A stretch of 64,000 nucleotides of DNA, from NCBI RefSeq assembly GCF_001957135.1, contig NZ_MPHK01000017.1, positions 1 to 64,000 on the forward strand. Direction: 5' to 3'. The notes beneath the pieces were generated by a model. The model searched no databases and was not told where the DNA came from. It saw nothing but the letters and a program-made list of their open reading frames with translations. Shown piece after piece: positions 9,269-19,970 of this stretch; the stretch's first letter is position 1, and the number at the start of each line of letters is the position of its first letter. The stretch comes from Shewanella sp. UCD-KL21 (GTDB lineage Bacteria > Pseudomonadota > Gammaproteobacteria > Enterobacterales > Shewanellaceae). Position numbers and translations under genes: made by a program.

Positions 9269-11128
9269 TTAACCTTCTAATTTACTGCGATCGCGCACAG
9301 CACCTTTATCGGCACTGGTCGCTAATAATGCATAAGCTTTAAGTGCCAAAGATACGTAACGCTCACGAGATACAGGCTTCCATGCAAGTGGCCCTTTTGC
9401 TTCCATAGCAGCGCGGCGACGCTCAAGTTCACTATCTGCAACGGCTAACTTGATTGAACGTGAAGGAATATCGATTTCAATGGTATCGCCATTTTCAACC
9501 AGTGCAATGGTGCCACCAGCGGCAGCTTCTGGTGATACATGACCGATTGATAATCCTGACGTACCGCCAGAGAAACGGCCATCAGTAATCAATGCACATG
9601 CCTTACCTAAACCGCGAGATTTAAGGTACGTGGTTGGGTAAAGCATTTCTTGCATACCAGGGCCACCTTTAGGGCCTTCGTAGCGAATAACCACAACTTC
9701 ACCAGCAACCACTTCACCACCTAAAATACCTGCTACGGCATCATCTTGGCTTTCATAAATGCGCGCTGTTCCCACAAAGGTCAGGTTTTCTTCATCCACA
9801 CCGGCCGTTTTTACAATACAGCCATTTTCAGCCACATTGCCTGAAAGTACCGCTAAGCCGCCTTCTTGGCTAAAGGCATTTTCACGGGTACGAATACAGC
9901 CTTCTTGGCGATCATCATCGACACTGTCCCAATAACAATCTTGGCTAAAGGCAGTTTGTGTTGGAATACCTGCTGGGCCTGCACTATAAAAGCGTCGTAC
10001 AGCGGCATCTTGGGTTTGGGCAATATCATATTTAGCCAATACTGATTTTAAATTGCCGCCATTATCCGCTGCCACATGGGGAACGTCGGTATGCAGTAAG
10101 CCTGCTCTATCTAGCTCACCTAGAATACCCATCACCCCACCAGCACGATGAACATCTTCCATATGGTACTTTGGCGTTGAAGGCGCGACTTTACAAAGGT
10201 GCGGCACCAGACGCGACATTCTATCGATATCAGCCATAGTGAAGTCCACTTCACCTTCTTGCGCTGCAGCAATAAGATGCAATACAGTATTTGATGAACC
10301 GCCCATGGCAATATCTAGTGCCATGGCATTTTCAAATGCTTTAAAAGAGGCGATATTACGTGGTAGAACACTGGCATCGTCATCACGATAATAACGGGTA
10401 GCGATATCCATGATGCGTGTGCCAGCTTCTAAAAATAAGTTACGACGCGCAGCGTGAGTCGCTAATAACGAGCCATTACCAGGTAGTGATAAACCTAAAG
10501 CTTCTGTTAAACAGTTCATAGAGTTGGCGGTAAACATACCTGAACAAGAACCACATGTTGGGCATGCACTACGTTCAATCTGCTTACTGTCTTCATCACT
10601 GACATTGGTATCAGCACCAGCTACCATGGCATCGACTAAATCAAGTTTGATAATTTTATCTGAAAGCTTGGTTTTACCCGCTTCCATTGGCCCGCCAGAG
10701 ACAAATATCACTGGAATATTGAGCCTTAGCGCTGCCATCAACATGCCAGGAGTAATTTTATCGCAGTTAGAAATACACACTAGCGCGTCTGCACAATGTG
10801 CATTAACCATGTATTCAACGCTGTCAGCAATCAGCTCACGTGATGGCAAGCTATAAAGCATGCCGCCATGACCCATGGCAATACCATCATCGACGGCGAT
10901 GGTGTTAAATTCTTTGGCAATACCACCTGCTTCTTCAATTGCGCCAGCAACCAATTGGCCCATATCTTTTAAGTGCACATGGCCTGGTACGAACTGAGTA
11001 AACGAGTTCGAGATGGCAATAATTGGCTTACCAAAGTCAGTTTCTTTTACACCTGTTGCACGCCAAAGGGCACGTGCGCCAGCCATGTTACGACCTTCGG
11101 TACTAGTTGCTGAGCGTAGTTTAGGCAT
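9269..11128 (-). CDS. ilvD: Dihydroxy-acid dehydratase
   Basis: 619 residues against 616 in E. coli, and near-identical in pattern from [26 protein letters not shown] to [15 protein letters not shown]. It is the third common step of valine/isoleucine synthesis, using an Fe-S cluster. Conserved cysteines are seen in [28 protein letters not shown] and [11 protein letters not shown]. The ATG at 11128 is chosen for the family start and for an AGGA motif upstream. An in-frame ATG 36 bases upstream is less likely. The 191-base gap to ilvE carries three loose repeats of TTAGCTCA (11270-11325). Confidence 0.97.
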   Translation of the reverse strand: MPKLRSATSTEGRNMAGARALWRATGVKETDFGKPIIAISNSFTQFVPGHVHLKDMGQLVAGAIEEAGGIAKEFNTIAVDDGIAMGHGGMLYSLPSRELIADSVEYMVNAHCADALVCISNCDKITPGMLMAALRLNIPVIFVSGGPMEAGKTKLSDKIIKLDLVDAMVAGADTNVSDEDSKQIERSACPTCGSCSGMFTANSMNCLTEALGLSLPGNGSLLATHAARRNLFLEAGTRIMDIATRYYRDDDASVLPRNIASFKAFENAMALDIAMGGSSNTVLHLIAAAQEGEVDFTMADIDRMSRLVPHLCKVAPSTPKYHMEDVHRAGGVMGILGELDRAGLLHTDVPHVAADNGGNLKSVLAKYDIAQTQDAAVRRFYSAGPAGIPTQTAFSQDCYWDSVDDDRQEGCIRTRENAFSQEGGLAVLSGNVAENGCIVKTAGVDEENLTFVGTARIYESQDDAVAGILGGEVVAGEVVVIRYEGPKGGPGMQEMLYPTTYLKSRGLGKACALITDGRFSGGTSGLSIGHVSPEAAAGGTIALVENGDTIEIDIPSRSIKLAVADSELERRRAAMEAKGPLAWKPVSRERYVSLALKAYALLATSADKGAVRDRSKLEG

Positions 11129-11319
11129 TGTCTTATCCTTTCCTTGTAATACTGCTTTAACCATTTTATTTGAGTCATTTACATGATGCGGTAACCATTG
11201 AAAGTAAACTGATTCAAATTGTAATAGTCGTTTAATTTATAATTATTTTAAATGGATTGAAGCTGTTTATTTAGCTCATAACTCTTGATTTAGCTCAAGG
11301 CTGCTTATTAAGCTCAAGG

Positions 11320-12249
11320 CTATTGAGTTAGCGGCTCTAGCCAGCCCCACTTATCTTCTGTCTCTCCGTTAAATAAACCAAAGAAACTTTGTTGTATTTG
11401 TTGTGTCACTGGGCCACGTTTGCCTGCGCCAACCTCAATACGGTCAACGCTTCTTACTGGCACTATTTCTGCGGCGGTGCCGGTCATGAAGATTTCGTCA
11501 GCAACATATAAAAATTCCCGCGCCATGGCTTCTTCAATCACTTGGTAACCTAGCTCTTTGGCTAACACCATAATCGTGTCACGAGTAATGCCTTTTAGGA
11601 TTGCTGCTGTTGCTGGCGGGGTATATATTTTGCCATTTTTGACAATAAACAAATTGGCCCCAGCGCCTTCACTAACTAAACCGTTAGTATCTAATGCTAT
11701 ACCTTCATCAAAACCGTTACGCTTTGCTTCTGTAGAAATTAGCTGTGATGATAAATAATTACCGCCGGCCTTTGCCCCTGTCGGTATGGTATTAGGTGCT
11801 AGGCGTTGCCATGATGTCACTGCGACATCAACGCCGGCATCCATGCTCTCTTCGCCAAGGTAGGCGCCCCATGAAAAAGCCGCTACGACCATATCACATT
11901 GCGCGTCAATTGGCGGGGTGATCCCCATCCCTACATCACCCATAAATATTAATGGACGAATATAAGCGCTGGGTAAGTTATTTTTTAGCACAGAATCACT
12001 GCAAGCTTGCATGACTTGATCAAAGCTAAAAGGCACATTCATTCGATAAATTTTGGCTGAATCAAATAAACGCTGCACGTGGTCGGTGAGCCTAAACCCT
12101 GCAGGGCCTAGATGAGTATCATAAATACGAATACCTTCAAATACTGACGAGCCATAATGCATTGCATGTGTCATCACGTGTACCTTAGCATCTTGCCAAG
12201 GCATAATTTCACCGTTAAACCATATAAGTTCTGATTGTGTCGCTGCCAT
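11320..12249 (-). CDS. ilvE: Branched-chain amino acid aminotransferase, class IV (IlvE type I)
   Basis: 309 residues, a PLP fold type IV enzyme that makes leucine, isoleucine and valine from the 2-oxo acids. The Schiff-base lysine is K160 in PTGAKAGGNYLSS. The family blocks HAMHYGSSVFEGIR, EGAGANLFIVKNG and FMTGTAAEIVPV are present. It sits in its usual place between ilvM and ilvD. A second aminotransferase of the larger class is found at 28390-29481, so the genome has at least two enzymes for this reaction. Confidence 0.96.
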   Translation of the reverse strand: MAATQSELIWFNGEIMPWQDAKVHVMTHAMHYGSSVFEGIRIYDTHLGPAGFRLTDHVQRLFDSAKIYRMNVPFSFDQVMQACSDSVLKNNLPSAYIRPLIFMGDVGMGITPPIDAQCDMVVAAFSWGAYLGEESMDAGVDVAVTSWQRLAPNTIPTGAKAGGNYLSSQLISTEAKRNGFDEGIALDTNGLVSEGAGANLFIVKNGKIYTPPATAAILKGITRDTIMVLAKELGYQVIEEAMAREFLYVADEIFMTGTAAEIVPVRSVDRIEVGAGKRGPVTQQIQQSFFGLFNGETEDKWGWLEPLTQ

Positions 12250-12282
12250 AGTCTGTCCCTTAATCTATATCGATGAAATTGT

Positions 12283-12579
12283 TTATGCTTGCGCGGTCGT
12301 CTTTTGACTAGCTGCTGCGAATATTGGTGTATTAACATCGATAGCGGCAGGCACAGTCACTGCTTGGCAATCGATGACATCAATGAGTTTATTTAATTGA
12401 TGGGTAAGCAATTCAATCACTCGCTCACTTTTGACATCAAAATGCAGCGTGACGGTACCTGCTTCGTTGAGCTGCATATTCATATTGATAATGCTAAAAC
12501 CACGATGACGGGTCACTCTTAGCACTCGCTCCAGCACTTCTGGTTGGTTGTGTAAGGTTAATTCAACTGAATGCATCAT
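12283..12579 (-). CDS. ilvM: Acetolactate synthase II small subunit
   Basis: 98 residues with one ACT domain (about 3-75), carrying [20 protein letters not shown] as in E. coli IlvM. It is the regulatory partner of IlvG. The start codon overlaps the ilvG stop in an ATGATG context (4-base overlap), the classical sign of translational coupling. A second ATG 3 bases later is equally possible. The C-terminal 20 residues extend beyond the E. coli protein. Confidence 0.93.
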   Translation of the reverse strand: MMHSVELTLHNQPEVLERVLRVTRHRGFSIINMNMQLNEAGTVTLHFDVKSERVIELLTHQLNKLIDVIDCQAVTVPAAIDVNTPIFAAASQKTTAQA

Positions 12580-14255
12580 GTTTGTTTCTCCATTTGATCC
12601 ATCATGTCGCTATTACATGCCCCTGGCGGAACCAATGGCCACACGTTAAACGCATCATCAATGGACACATGCAGCATAAAAGGTCCTGGGGTACTTAGCA
12701 TTTCATCTAAGCCTGCTTCGACTTGATCAGCGCGACGAATTGTTTTCCCTGGAATATCAAATGCTGATGCCATTAAGACAAAGTCTGGGTTATCTGATAA
12801 ATCGGTTTCGCTATAGCGCTGTTCAAAAAACAATTGTTGCCACTGCTTAACCATGCCCAATTTCTGGTTATCAATCAGTAAGATTTTTACCGGCAATTTA
12901 CGCCGTTTAATGGTGGTAAGCTCTTGAACGTTCATCATAAATGAACCATCACCAGATACCGTCACCACTGTGGCATTTGGACGCGCCACTTGTGCGCCAA
13001 TAGCCGCGGGTAAGCCAAAGCCCATAGTGCCAAGACCTGCACTGGATAAATGATCTTCAGGGCGGCGAAACCACATATGCTGTGCCACCCACATTTGGTG
13101 TTGGCCCACATCGCAGCTGACAACACTGTCTTCTGGTAATTTGTTTGCTAGACGGCGTAACATTGCTGGGGCATAAATCAATTCACCCGGATGTTGATAA
13201 TCCCATTGGTGTTGCTGATATAAATCTTCAATTTCTTGCTGCCATGGCGCTAATGAAAGCGACATCGATAACGCGGGTAATACCTGTCTTAAATCTGCTG
13301 AAATAGATACATCAGCTTGGCGGAGCTTATTGATTTCTGCGATATCGATATCAAGGTGCAGCACTTTGGCATCTTGAGCAAAGGTGGCTAATCGCCCGGT
13401 GACCCGATCATCAAATCTTGCGCCAACAACAATCAATAAATCACAGGCTTGCACGGCTAAGTTTGCCGCTTTACCACCATGCATACCGAGCATACCTAAG
13501 TAACCTTTGCAGCCATGTTCAATGCTGCCAAGACCTTTTAAGGTCGCCACTGAAGGCATACCCGTTTCATTGATAAATTGGCGTAAATGATCAACTGCGC
13601 CCGCCATACCTACGCCGCCGCCCACATACAAAATAGGCTTTTTAGCTTGTTGTATTAATGCTTTAGCAGCATCTATCGCGCTTAGCTCAGCTGCGGGTTC
13701 TTCAGTAAAGCTGAGTATTGGAGTTGTGTATTCAAGCTCAGCTATTTGGATATCTTTGGGAATATCAACTAACACAGGGCCGGGTCTGCCAGATGCGGCA
13801 ATTTCAAAGGCTTTATAAAGTGTCGGGATAAGCTCATTAATATCCGTCACCATAAAGCTGTGTTTGGTGCACGATAGCGACATACCAAGAACATCGATTT
13901 CTTGAAAAGCGTCAGTGCCAATCACTGCCGTTGAAACTTGGCCTGTAATCGCCACCAAAGGCACAGAATCCAGTAATGCATCAGCAAGCGAGGTGATTAA
14001 ATTAGTCGCACCTGGGCCTGATGTGGCAAAACAGACTCCCGTTTTACCGCTAGCTCTAGCATAACCCACAGCGGCAAATGCAGCGCCTTGCTCATGGCGA
14101 CTCAGTAGATGGGTAACAGGGCTACCATACAGAGCATCATAAATTGGCATAATAGCGCCACCTGGGTAACCAAATACTGTGGTTGCACCATGTGCGGCCA
14201 ATACTTTAATGACTGCGTCCGCGCCTCTCATTTTTTGCCCTGATTCCATATGCAT
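12576..14255 (-). CDS. ilvG: Acetolactate synthase II large subunit
   Basis: 559 residues, thiamine-diphosphate dependent; it condenses pyruvate with pyruvate or 2-oxobutyrate. Visible blocks are [32 protein letters not shown] with the catalytic glutamate, [12 protein letters not shown], and [17 protein letters not shown]...IDNQKLGM (the GDG...N ThDP/Mg motif). The frame is intact, unlike ilvG of E. coli K-12. The start is uncertain: ATG at 14255, 14249 or 14231. The last, with AGGG 6 bases upstream and beginning [11 protein letters not shown], best matches the E. coli start. Confidence 0.96.
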   Translation of the reverse strand: MHMESGQKMRGADAVIKVLAAHGATTVFGYPGGAIMPIYDALYGSPVTHLLSRHEQGAAFAAVGYARASGKTGVCFATSGPGATNLITSLADALLDSVPLVAITGQVSTAVIGTDAFQEIDVLGMSLSCTKHSFMVTDINELIPTLYKAFEIAASGRPGPVLVDIPKDIQIAELEYTTPILSFTEEPAAELSAIDAAKALIQQAKKPILYVGGGVGMAGAVDHLRQFINETGMPSVATLKGLGSIEHGCKGYLGMLGMHGGKAANLAVQACDLLIVVGARFDDRVTGRLATFAQDAKVLHLDIDIAEINKLRQADVSISADLRQVLPALSMSLSLAPWQQEIEDLYQQHQWDYQHPGELIYAPAMLRRLANKLPEDSVVSCDVGQHQMWVAQHMWFRRPEDHLSSAGLGTMGFGLPAAIGAQVARPNATVVTVSGDGSFMMNVQELTTIKRRKLPVKILLIDNQKLGMVKQWQQLFFEQRYSETDLSDNPDFVLMASAFDIPGKTIRRADQVEAGLDEMLSTPGPFMLHVSIDDAFNVWPLVPPGACNSDMMDQMEKQT

Positions 14256-14305
14256 CTCTCACGCTCTGTATTGTTAATTTGCCCAGTATTTGCAGCCCTA
14301 AAACT

Positions 14306-14340
14306 AAAAAACCCCCGTTCCTTTCGGAGCGGGGGTTTTT
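14306..14340 (-). terminator. ilv operon attenuator (terminator hairpin)
   Basis: A stem of five C and five G plus flanking pairs, ACCCCCG.TCC / GGA.CGGGGGT, with a 4-base loop and a T-run on the minus strand. It lies between the ilvL leader peptide and ilvG, exactly where the E. coli ilvGMEDA attenuator lies. Ribosome stalling in the leader would be expected to prevent it from forming. Confidence 0.9.
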
Positions 14341-14355
14341 GCAAATGTTGACTTT

Positions 14356-14451
14356 CTAACTCAGTCTTTTTGCCAAACTCCACCCCCGCGGTGATTTAAT
14401 AATCACGACGGTAATAATCACAATAATGAGCTGGGCAGCTTGGTTAAACAT
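14356..14451 (-). CDS. ilvL: ilvGMEDA operon leader peptide
   Basis: A 31-residue frame with 12 Leu/Ile/Val residues, including the run LIIVIITVVII at positions 8-18, directly before the attenuator hairpin and ilvG. This is the classical arrangement for attenuation by charged branched-chain tRNAs. The residue order differs from E. coli IlvL, but length and composition agree. An AGGA motif lies about 11 bases before the ATG. Confidence rests on composition and position together. Confidence 0.9.
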   Translation of the reverse strand: MFNQAAQLIIVIITVVIIKSPRGWSLAKRLS

Positions 14452-14565
14452 AAATGACTGAATCCTAAAAATGTCTTAAAAAATATTTGTTAATGTTGCT
14501 ATAAGGTCTCGCACTTTGCCAGACTGTTTATAATTCATCCTTTATAGGAGTACCATAAAGCGATT

Positions 14566-14595
14566 TATAAACACAACATAAAATTGTGTTGTCAA
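14566..14595 (-). promoter_or_regulatory. Predicted ilvLGMEDA promoter
   Basis: Minus strand: a perfect TTGACA (14590-14595), 18-base spacer, TTTATA (14566-14571). The spacer contains an inverted repeat ACACAA...TTGTGT (14572-14589) that could be an operator. The transcript would start near 14559, leaving about 108 bases before the ilvL ATG. The rest of the 14452-14792 gap shows no gene. Confidence 0.5.
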
Positions 14596-14792
14596 AAAAA
14601 ATTCAGCTTCCCTGCCGAGACAATGCAAACAACAACAAAATCTAAAGCTATGATGGTCAACACAAATCCGTGATAACCAGCCTAAGCTTTTGATTGATTG
14701 TTTCTACTTTATGCAAGTTTTAACTTTACAAAAGTTTGATGCCTGCCCGAAAACGTAGCTGAACAGGTACTTCACAACACAATCAACAAAAA

Positions 14793-16274
14793 TTAGTTAG
14801 CTTCAACAATACCTTTCATATCAGTCATGTAACCGCGTAATTCTGCACCGATAAACTCAACATCGGTATGACGAATCGCTTCATTCACTTCAATTAAGCG
14901 CTTGTTATCAACGCTATTTGAACCCGCAGCTAAACCAGCACCTAATAACTCTGGTGACATTGCTTTTACGTAGTCACGTAATAGCGGCACTGCTGCATGG
15001 TTAAACAAGTAACAACCGTATTCAGCAGTATCTGAAATAACTACGTTCATTTCATATAAACGTTTGCGTGCAATGGTGTTAGCAATCAAAGGCGTTTCAT
15101 GTAGTGACTCGTAATAAGCTGACTCTTCAATAATACCTGCTGCAACCATGGTATCGAACGCTAACTCTACACCAGCTTTGATCATGGCAACTAAGAAGAT
15201 ACCTTGGTCAAAATACGTTTGCTCATCGATGTGTTCATCTGATACTGGTGAATTTTCGAATGCTGTTTCGTTGGTTTCAGCTCTCCAACGAAGTAAGTTT
15301 GCATCGTCATTGGCCCAATCTGCCATCATAGTGCGAGAGAACTCACCACTAATAATGTCATCCATGTGCTTTTCAAATAATGGTTGAAGAATTTCTTTCA
15401 ACTCTTCAGCAACTTCAAACGCCTTCACTTTGGCAGGGTTTGATAAACGATCCATCATGTTAGTGATGCCGCCATGCTTAAGTGCTTCAGTGACAGTTTC
15501 CCATCCTTGCTGAATTAACTTACTTGCATAACCTGGCTCAACACCATCAGCGACCATTTTTTCATAACCAAGAATGGCGCCGGTTTGCAACATGCCACAA
15601 AGGATTGTTTGCTCGCCCATTAAGTCAGACTTAACTTCTGCAATGAATGATGACAATAAAACACCCGCTCGGTCGCCACCAGTTGCACTTGCATAAGCTT
15701 TAGCAATGGCAAGGCCATCACCTTTCGGGTCATTTTCAGGGTGAACCGCAATCAGTGTTGGCACACCAAAACCACGTTTGTATTCTTCACGTACTTCAGT
15801 ACCTGGACACTTAGGCGCAACCATCACCACGGTGATATCAGAACGAACCTGCATACCTTCTTCAACGATATTAAAACCGTGAGAGTAAGATAATGTGGCA
15901 CCTTCTTTCATCAATGGCATTACTGCATTAACAACATTTGAATGCTGTTTATCAGGCGTTAGGTTAAGCACTAAATCAGCATCAGGAACAAGCTCTTCGA
16001 AAGTACCCACTGTAAAACCGTTATCAGTTGCTTGCTTCCATGATGCGCGCTTTTCTGCAATCGCTTGAGGACGTAATGCAAAAGAGATGTTTAAGCCTGA
16101 GTCACGCATATTCAGACCTTGGTTTAGGCCTTGTGCCCCACAACCTAAGATCACGATATTCCAATCTTTAATAAAACTACAACCGTCGCTAAACTCAGTA
16201 CGATCCATAAAGCGGCATTGTGCTAATTGAGCTAATTGTTGACGTAAATTCAGAGAGTTAAAATAGTTAGCCAT
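14793..16274 (-). CDS. ilvC: Ketol-acid reductoisomerase (NADP+), class II
   Basis: 493 residues, the long class II form, against 491 in E. coli. It converts acetolactate and acetohydroxybutyrate to the dihydroxy acids. The NADPH-binding fold is seen in [21 protein letters not shown]. The metal-binding and catalytic blocks include [29 protein letters not shown] and the two homologous halves near [17 protein letters not shown]. The ATG at 16274 gives [17 protein letters not shown], identical in style to E. coli. An upstream in-frame ATG would add 27 unsupported residues. It is divergent from ilvY, its expected activator. Confidence 0.97.
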   Translation of the reverse strand: MANYFNSLNLRQQLAQLAQCRFMDRTEFSDGCSFIKDWNIVILGCGAQGLNQGLNMRDSGLNISFALRPQAIAEKRASWKQATDNGFTVGTFEELVPDADLVLNLTPDKQHSNVVNAVMPLMKEGATLSYSHGFNIVEEGMQVRSDITVVMVAPKCPGTEVREEYKRGFGVPTLIAVHPENDPKGDGLAIAKAYASATGGDRAGVLLSSFIAEVKSDLMGEQTILCGMLQTGAILGYEKMVADGVEPGYASKLIQQGWETVTEALKHGGITNMMDRLSNPAKVKAFEVAEELKEILQPLFEKHMDDIISGEFSRTMMADWANDDANLLRWRAETNETAFENSPVSDEHIDEQTYFDQGIFLVAMIKAGVELAFDTMVAAGIIEESAYYESLHETPLIANTIARKRLYEMNVVISDTAEYGCYLFNHAAVPLLRDYVKAMSPELLGAGLAAGSNSVDNKRLIEVNEAIRHTDVEFIGAELRGYMTDMKGIVEAN

Positions 16275-16353
16275 CTGAGATACCACCTTTAATTCAGAAA
16301 TTTGAGACACTCCATTCTGGCAGCCAAACTCTCCAGAAGTTGTGATTAAGATC

Positions 16354-16381
16354 ACTATAGCGTAAGCTCATAATTGCTCAA
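16354..16381 (-). promoter_or_regulatory. Predicted ilvC promoter
   Basis: Minus strand: TTGAGC (16376-16381), 16-base spacer, TATAGT (16354-16359), about 70 bases upstream of ilvC within the ilvY-ilvC intergenic region. In E. coli IlvY binds this divergent region and activates ilvC with acetolactate as inducer. I could not assign operator positions with confidence. Confidence 0.55.
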
Positions 16382-16487
16382 AATGATATATTCGGCACAC
16401 TACGTTTCACTTTTTGCAACGTTATTAATATATCCCGCATATCTGAACAAATTGATTTCAAGACACTGATTTTATTAAGGCTACAAC

Positions 16488-17360
16488 ATGGATATTCGTG
16501 CGTTAAAACTGTATTTACACTTATGTGATAGTTTGCATTTTGGCAAAACAGCCCAGCAAACCCATGTGAGCCCGTCAACATTAAGCCGCGCATTGCAGCG
16601 TCTTGAAGAAGAAGTGGGTTGTAAATTGTTTGAAAGAGACAATCGCAGTGTCAGCATTACCCATGCGGGCAATGAATTTAAGCAATTTGCCGAACACACC
16701 TTAGCTGAGTGGTTAAGTTTGAAAAGCCGCATCGACCCTGAGCAGCCCTTACTTCACGGTCGTATCAACTTATATTGCTCAGTCACCGCCGCTTACAGTC
16801 ACCTACCTGCATTGCTTGACCGCTTTAGACGTGAACATCCCCATGTGGAAATTACTTTGAATACGGGGGATGCGGCTAATGCAGTAGCAGAGATCCAACA
16901 TAACCGCGCCGATGTTGCCATTATCGCCTTACCTGATTCATTGCCTTCGAGCTTACATTTTGAAGAAATAGGCCAAGTGCCGCTGCATCTATATGCGCCC
17001 ACCATAAAATGCCAAGCCCAAAGCATGATTAAGCAACAACCCATAGACTGGGCGCAGCTGCCTTTTATTGTTCCCGACCATGGGCCCGGCAGACGCCGCG
17101 CTGATAATTGGTTTAAAGCTATGGGCTTCAAGCCCAATATTTATGCGCAAGTCTCTGGCCAAGAAGCCATAACCTCCATGGTAGCCTTGGGCTGTGGCGT
17201 CAGTATTAGTCCTGATGTGGTAGTCGAAAATAGCCCAGTGCGAGAACGCTTACAGCGGCTTGAATCACCACAAGATATCGCCCCCTTTCAATTAGGTTGT
17301 TGCTGCAAAGAAAAACGCACTCAAGAGCCCATTCTGAAAGCGTTTTTAGAGGTAATTTAG
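16488..17360 (+). CDS. ilvY: LysR-family activator of ilvC
   Basis: 290 residues. The N-terminal winged helix-turn-helix (about 1-60, HFGKTAQQTHVSPSTLSRALQRLEEEVG) and the following effector domain align with E. coli IlvY throughout. Diagnostic stretches are FCSVTAAYSHLP-like (here YCSVTAAYSHLPALLDRFRREHP) and EAITSMVALGCGVSISPDVVVENSP. It is transcribed away from ilvC with 213 bases between, as in enterics. It probably responds to acetolactate or acetohydroxybutyrate and represses itself. Confidence 0.95.
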   Translation: MDIRALKLYLHLCDSLHFGKTAQQTHVSPSTLSRALQRLEEEVGCKLFERDNRSVSITHAGNEFKQFAEHTLAEWLSLKSRIDPEQPLLHGRINLYCSVTAAYSHLPALLDRFRREHPHVEITLNTGDAANAVAEIQHNRADVAIIALPDSLPSSLHFEEIGQVPLHLYAPTIKCQAQSMIKQQPIDWAQLPFIVPDHGPGRRRADNWFKAMGFKPNIYAQVSGQEAITSMVALGCGVSISPDVVVENSPVRERLQRLESPQDIAPFQLGCCCKEKRTQEPILKAFLEVI

Positions 17361-17576
17361 TTACTCACATTAGCCATTACTGCAGTGATATACCTTTGCG
17401 GTGTCGATACTACAGATTGATATCATTACGCTTATGAACAACTTAAATCTAATCCCAAAGATTTACGGTTCTTCTCCTTTTACAAACTAAAATAACATCT
17501 AACATTCAAAATCTTGTTAATTTTTTAACAACTTACCTTTCTAATATGGTTCTTATTTCAAAGGAAGGAAATTAAC

Positions 17577-18788
17577 ATGAGCCAACTAGACTCATCAACA
17601 CAAGGCAGTACAGCAACAACCTCAACCCCATTTAAATTTCACGGCATTGGCAGCGAATTCTTTGGTATTTGGATAGTCAATATATTGCTCACCATAGTGA
17701 CACTGGGAATTTATTCTGCTTGGGCCAAAGTACGCACTAATAATTATTTTTACGGTAACACTGAGCTTGGTGGCGATAGATTTGAATATTTAGCTAAGCT
17801 AATGCAAATTCTCATTGGCAGGATTATCGCTGTTGTTCTTCTGATGACTTGGTCAATACTCAGCGGTATTATGCCACTTGTCGCAATTGCGTTAGGCGTA
17901 TTACTCATGCTAGCAATCCCTTTTCTTGCGGTTAGAAACGCCCGTTTTGATGCTCGAATGACTCGTTTTCGTAATGTACGCTTCGATTTTGCAGGTTCAT
18001 ATAGCGGCGCATACATTAACTTACTAATAAAGCCACTTGCTGCATATTTGGTTATTTTTGCTGGCGCCTTTGGTTTTGGCTTTGCGGGAAAACTCATTTC
18101 TGATGATCCTGTCGTCATGGGAGTTGCCATTACTGCAGGTGTCGTATTCTTTTTTATCGCTGCTATTTATTGCTACGGCTGGGTAAGCGCAAGTGTTGCT
18201 CAATACTTAGTTAATGGGTATCGCTATGGCGACAAAGCCTTTGCTGCAACCCTCGAAATACGCGAATACGTAAAAATTGCGGTCACTGCGTTAGGGCTAT
18301 TTTTTGGGGTATCATTTGCTTTTTCATTAGTGGCATTTGGACTTGGATTTATGGGCTCAATCGTCGAATTAATTCAAAGTGGCGCTTCTGAAGAAGCCTT
18401 ACAAAACAATGCTGCAATGATGGGCATCATATTCGCTGGTTATTTTGGTATGTTTATTGTGTCGATGTTAATTGCAGCTTACGTGCAAGTGCGGGTAAGA
18501 AATTACGTTTTCGGCCAAACTAAACTTAATGATGACTTACAAGTTGCATCAACAATGAAAACTCCAAGTTATCTGTTTTTAGTGGCTACCAATCTATTAA
18601 TTATTATGTTCACTTTTGGTCTGGGCAAAGCTTGGGCCGATGTACGTATGGCGAAGTATTTAGCTGATGTCACCGCTATTGAGGGTGATTTGGCACAATT
18701 TAGCGCCCAAGACCATAATCAAGAAAGCTCTGCAGCAATTGCGGATGAAGTCGCTGATGCCTTTGATATTAATATTGGTATCGTTTAA
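17577..18788 (+). CDS. DUF898 (YjgN) family inner-membrane protein
   Basis: 403 residues. It begins with the family signature FKFHGIGSEFFGIWIVNILLTIVTLGIYSAWAKVRTNNYFYGNTELGG. About eight hydrophobic segments follow in two related halves; the second half repeats RVRNYVFGQTKLND...FGLGKAWADVRMAKYL. Function is unknown in the family. GGAAGGAAA lies just before the ATG. The next gene, 31 bases on, is an M48 peptidase, and the pair looks like a two-gene operon, which suggests a shared envelope role. The family call is firm; the role is not known. Confidence 0.88.
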   Translation: MSQLDSSTQGSTATTSTPFKFHGIGSEFFGIWIVNILLTIVTLGIYSAWAKVRTNNYFYGNTELGGDRFEYLAKLMQILIGRIIAVVLLMTWSILSGIMPLVAIALGVLLMLAIPFLAVRNARFDARMTRFRNVRFDFAGSYSGAYINLLIKPLAAYLVIFAGAFGFGFAGKLISDDPVVMGVAITAGVVFFFIAAIYCYGWVSASVAQYLVNGYRYGDKAFAATLEIREYVKIAVTALGLFFGVSFAFSLVAFGLGFMGSIVELIQSGASEEALQNNAAMMGIIFAGYFGMFIVSMLIAAYVQVRVRNYVFGQTKLNDDLQVASTMKTPSYLFLVATNLLIIMFTFGLGKAWADVRMAKYLADVTAIEGDLAQFSAQDHNQESSAAIADEVADAFDINIGIV

Positions 18789-18819
18789 TCGCGCCAGCAA
18801 TGTAAAGCGGAATTAAATC

Positions 18820-19833
18820 GTGATACAACAAGTAAGTGGGCATATTCTTGCCCCTAAACAAGCCACCAAATACCCAGCATCATTAGTGCTGGGTAAAAAT
18901 GGCATGCTGACTTTAGCTTCAGAAATCCACAGTGGCCAATTTCAACTTGATCAAACCTCGGTTACTGATGCTATTGGTAATTTAGCTCGTAATATCACCT
19001 TTGCTAGCGGACACGTTTTTGTATCGTCTGAACCTACACAGCTAAATCAATGGTTGGCAGTACATACGAAAACTAGCTTAATTGCTCAGCTAGAAAAAAA
19101 TCTTGGTCTGATTTTCATCGCTACCCTTGTGTCATTAGCGATGCTGTATTCCAGCATCGTTTATGGCGTTCCTGCAGCATCTAAAGCTATTGCTCAAATT
19201 CTTCCTGATACTGTTGTTCAAGAAGTCGGCGAACAAACTTTTAGTTTAATCGAATCGATGGGCTTTGCTGAAAGTGAATTAACAGAACAAAGGCAGACTG
19301 AGTTGCTGCAACTGTTTGAACACGCTTTAAAAAAACTACAGCAGCAACAAATTGTATTTCCCCATGAACCCAAATTACTTTTTTATCAAAGTAAGGATGG
19401 TGCAAATGCCTTTGCGTTAGCTGATGGGCATATCATTCTCACTGATGCGATGGTCAAACTAGCTAGCAATGATCAGCAACTAGAAGCCGTCATTTTGCAT
19501 GAACTTGGCCATGTGCAGCATCGCCATGTGCTTACTAACTTAATTCAATCCTCTATTTTATCTGTGGCTGCTGCATTTATCGTTGGTGATGCTAGCGGTA
19601 TTTCAGACATGCTAGTGAGTGTTACCGTTTTAGGTACTAGCTTAACTTACTCACGAGATCATGAACGCGAAGCTGACCAATTTGCAGCAATGCAACTCAA
19701 AACTTGGTATCAAAGTACTGACTCGATAGTCGAATTATATCTTTTATTACAAGCTGAACATGATCTCGATATACCCGATTGGGCCAGCACTCACCCTAAT
19801 ATTGAAGAAAGAATCAAAACACTAAAGCAATAA
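18820..19833 (+). CDS. Membrane-anchored M48-family zinc metallopeptidase
   Basis: 337 residues, GTG start with GCGGA upstream. An N-terminal domain (about 1-90) of unrecognised type precedes one hydrophobic segment (about 93-118). The peptidase part has the zinc motif HELGH at 227-231 and the distal EREAD at 282-286, whose glutamate is the third ligand in M48 enzymes. The family includes HtpX, LoiP and BepA quality-control proteases. The arrangement behind a DUF898 protein suggests the two act together in envelope maintenance, which is an inference from neighbourhood only. Confidence 0.88.
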   Translation: MIQQVSGHILAPKQATKYPASLVLGKNGMLTLASEIHSGQFQLDQTSVTDAIGNLARNITFASGHVFVSSEPTQLNQWLAVHTKTSLIAQLEKNLGLIFIATLVSLAMLYSSIVYGVPAASKAIAQILPDTVVQEVGEQTFSLIESMGFAESELTEQRQTELLQLFEHALKKLQQQQIVFPHEPKLLFYQSKDGANAFALADGHIILTDAMVKLASNDQQLEAVILHELGHVQHRHVLTNLIQSSILSVAAAFIVGDASGISDMLVSVTVLGTSLTYSRDHEREADQFAAMQLKTWYQSTDSIVELYLLLQAEHDLDIPDWASTHPNIEERIKTLKQ

Positions 19834-19970
19834 GCAATCCCTAACAGTGCTACCCTTTATCTACTATTTAAGTTTAGTAGCAGCTATTTTTCTAGCTGCT
19901 ACACTTAGTTAGCTTTGAAACTAACTAAATAGTTACTAAATTCCAGCACACAAAACAAAAGGATTTGTTA

